DNA of 64,000 nt from Nitrosomonas sp. (GTDB lineage Bacteria > Pseudomonadota > Gammaproteobacteria > Burkholderiales > Nitrosomonadaceae): NCBI GenBank assembly GCA_019745325.1, contig JAIETK010000015.1, positions 1 through 64,000 on the forward strand. Direction: 5' to 3'. The number at the start of each line of letters is the position of its first letter. Within the stretch, counting starts at the first letter, position 1. Made by a program: the position numbers and the translations under genes. The notes below the pieces were generated by a model. It had not been told where the DNA came from and made no database searches. It saw only the letters and a list, made by a program, of their open reading frames with translations. Positions 63,295 through 64,000 of this stretch are shown here, piece by piece.

Positions 63295-64000
63295 TTAGTA
63301 AAGCCAAAATGTCAAAATAGCAAATATTCCAACAATCATTGTGAATGCATAATGATAGATATAGCCAGTTTGATAACGTCGTACAAGTGCAGCGGTCAGA
63401 GACACTACTTTCGCTGTTCCATTAACAAAAAAACCGTCAATCACTTTGACATCACCGAACTTCCAAAGAATTGTCCCTAAAGACCGAGTGCCTCCAGCAA
63501 ATAACCATGAGTAAAGCTCATCTATATAATATTTTCGATCCAGCAGTGTAAAGATTGGAGCGCAATTGCTTTTAATTTTTGCTGGAAGATCAACTCTATA
63601 ACTATATAAATACCAGGCTGCCAAAATACCGGCTGCTGACAGCCAAAACGGTGCCGTTGAGAAAGCATGCAAAATCATGCCACCAATTCCCGTGAATTCT
63701 GCACCTAATTTCACAATCGCATCATGCTCCGATGAAACATGAATCACATTATTAAAATAATCACCAAAAACTACCGGACCAATGAACCATCCAGCGCCTA
63801 TTGTAGGAATCGCCAAAACTATTAGGGGCAAGGTTACAACCCATGGAGATTCGTGTAAATGATCTCTCGTATGTTTATCCATTCTAGGTTGACCGTGGAA
63901 TGTCATAAATATAAGTCGAAAAGTATACAAAGCAGTTACAAATACAGTGGTAAGTACACAAAAATAGGCAAAACCGACGCCGGGTATATTGGCAAAGTGA
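63295..64000 (-). CDS. nuoL: NADH-quinone oxidoreductase subunit L, C-terminal part (runs off the window)
   Basis: The frame stays open to the right edge (translation there includes GFAYFCVLTTVFVTALYTFR), so about 235 C-terminal residues are seen. YTFRLIFMTFHGQPR and the HLHESPWVVTLPLIVLAIPT segment are typical of NuoL, as are YYIDELYSWLF and the last helices that follow the long lateral helix. The ATG-like start inside the window is not the gene start. Largest antiporter-type proton-pumping subunit of complex I. Confidence 0.95.
   Translation of the reverse strand, partial: HFANIPGVGFAYFCVLTTVFVTALYTFRLIFMTFHGQPRMDKHTRDHLHESPWVVTLPLIVLAIPTIGAGWFIGPVVFGDYFNNVIHVSSEHDAIVKLGAEFTGIGGMILHAFSTAPFWLSAAGILAAWYLYSYRVDLPAKIKSNCAPIFTLLDRKYYIDELYSWLFAGGTRSLGTILWKFGDVKVIDGFFVNGTAKVVSLTAALVRRYQTGYIYHYAFTMIVGIFAILTFWLY

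Overview
The window looks like a chromosomal segment of a betaproteobacterium, most likely a Nitrosomonas-like member of the Nitrosomonadaceae. This is inferred from the gene families and their neighbourhoods (hopanoid genes beside a squalene-hopene cyclase, a CIRCE-controlled rpoH next to ftsEX-ftsY, orn/M48 protease/PCD/rsgA order, PEP-CTERM protein, complex I). No ammonia-oxidation gene lies in the window, so the genus is not proven.

Layout. 1-4.5 kb: a universal stress protein, a UreE-like nickel chaperone and a three-gene TroABC/ZnuABC-type metal importer. 4.5-6.3 kb: two paralogous NarL/LuxR-type response regulators, one of which has lost its phosphorylation site. 6.3-7.8 kb: gene-poor DNA with a decayed IS3-family element, then tRNA-Ser(CGA). 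8-19.2 kb: ordinary core genes (rpoH, ftsX, ftsE, ftsY, M16 protease, EF-hand protein, orn, M48 protease, pterin dehydratase, rsgA, chemoreceptor, cheW). 19.2-34.7 kb: an accessory defence island. It opens with a WYL-regulator pseudogene, a SEC-C protein, a MITE-like palindrome, a truncated HIRAN gene and a DUF433 antitoxin. A complete type I-C CRISPR-Cas system follows (cas3-cas5c-cas8c-cas7-cas4-cas1-cas2) with an array of 37 repeats and 36 spacers. A MNT nucleotidyltransferase sits between cas7 and cas4, a MazF-type toxin with an RHH antitoxin lies on the opposite strand between cas4 and cas1, and an RHH/PIN (VapBC) pair closes the trailer end of the array. Behind it is a solitary type I-E-like repeat merged with a degenerate type I-C repeat.

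34.7-43 kb: VF530-like protein, S4 protein, rlmKL, PEP-CTERM protein, TetR-like regulator, a DUF457-type membrane protein, a HepT/MntA (HEPN-MNT) pair and glnS. 43-45.6 kb: an AT-richer pair, a secreted PIG-L-type deacetylase and a family 2 glycosyltransferase. 45.7-47.5 kb: an MsbA-like exporter. 47.5-52.3 kb: hopanoid genes hpnG, shc and hpnA with an mlaA-type lipoprotein. 52.4-60 kb: exbB/tolQ-like gene, xseA, DUF423 protein, a small secreted protein, dsbB, xerD, ogt and htpG. 60-64 kb: nuoN, nuoM and the C-terminal part of nuoL, which runs off the right edge.

Themes. Heat-shock control can be read in two places: a CIRCE operator covering the rpoH promoter and a near-perfect sigma-32 promoter before htpG. 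The most unusual feature is the number of toxin-antitoxin-type genes built into or abutting the CRISPR-Cas locus. Their translational couplings and one shared divergent promoter region suggest that they could guard or regulate the immune system. That function is inference; the gene arrangement is directly visible.
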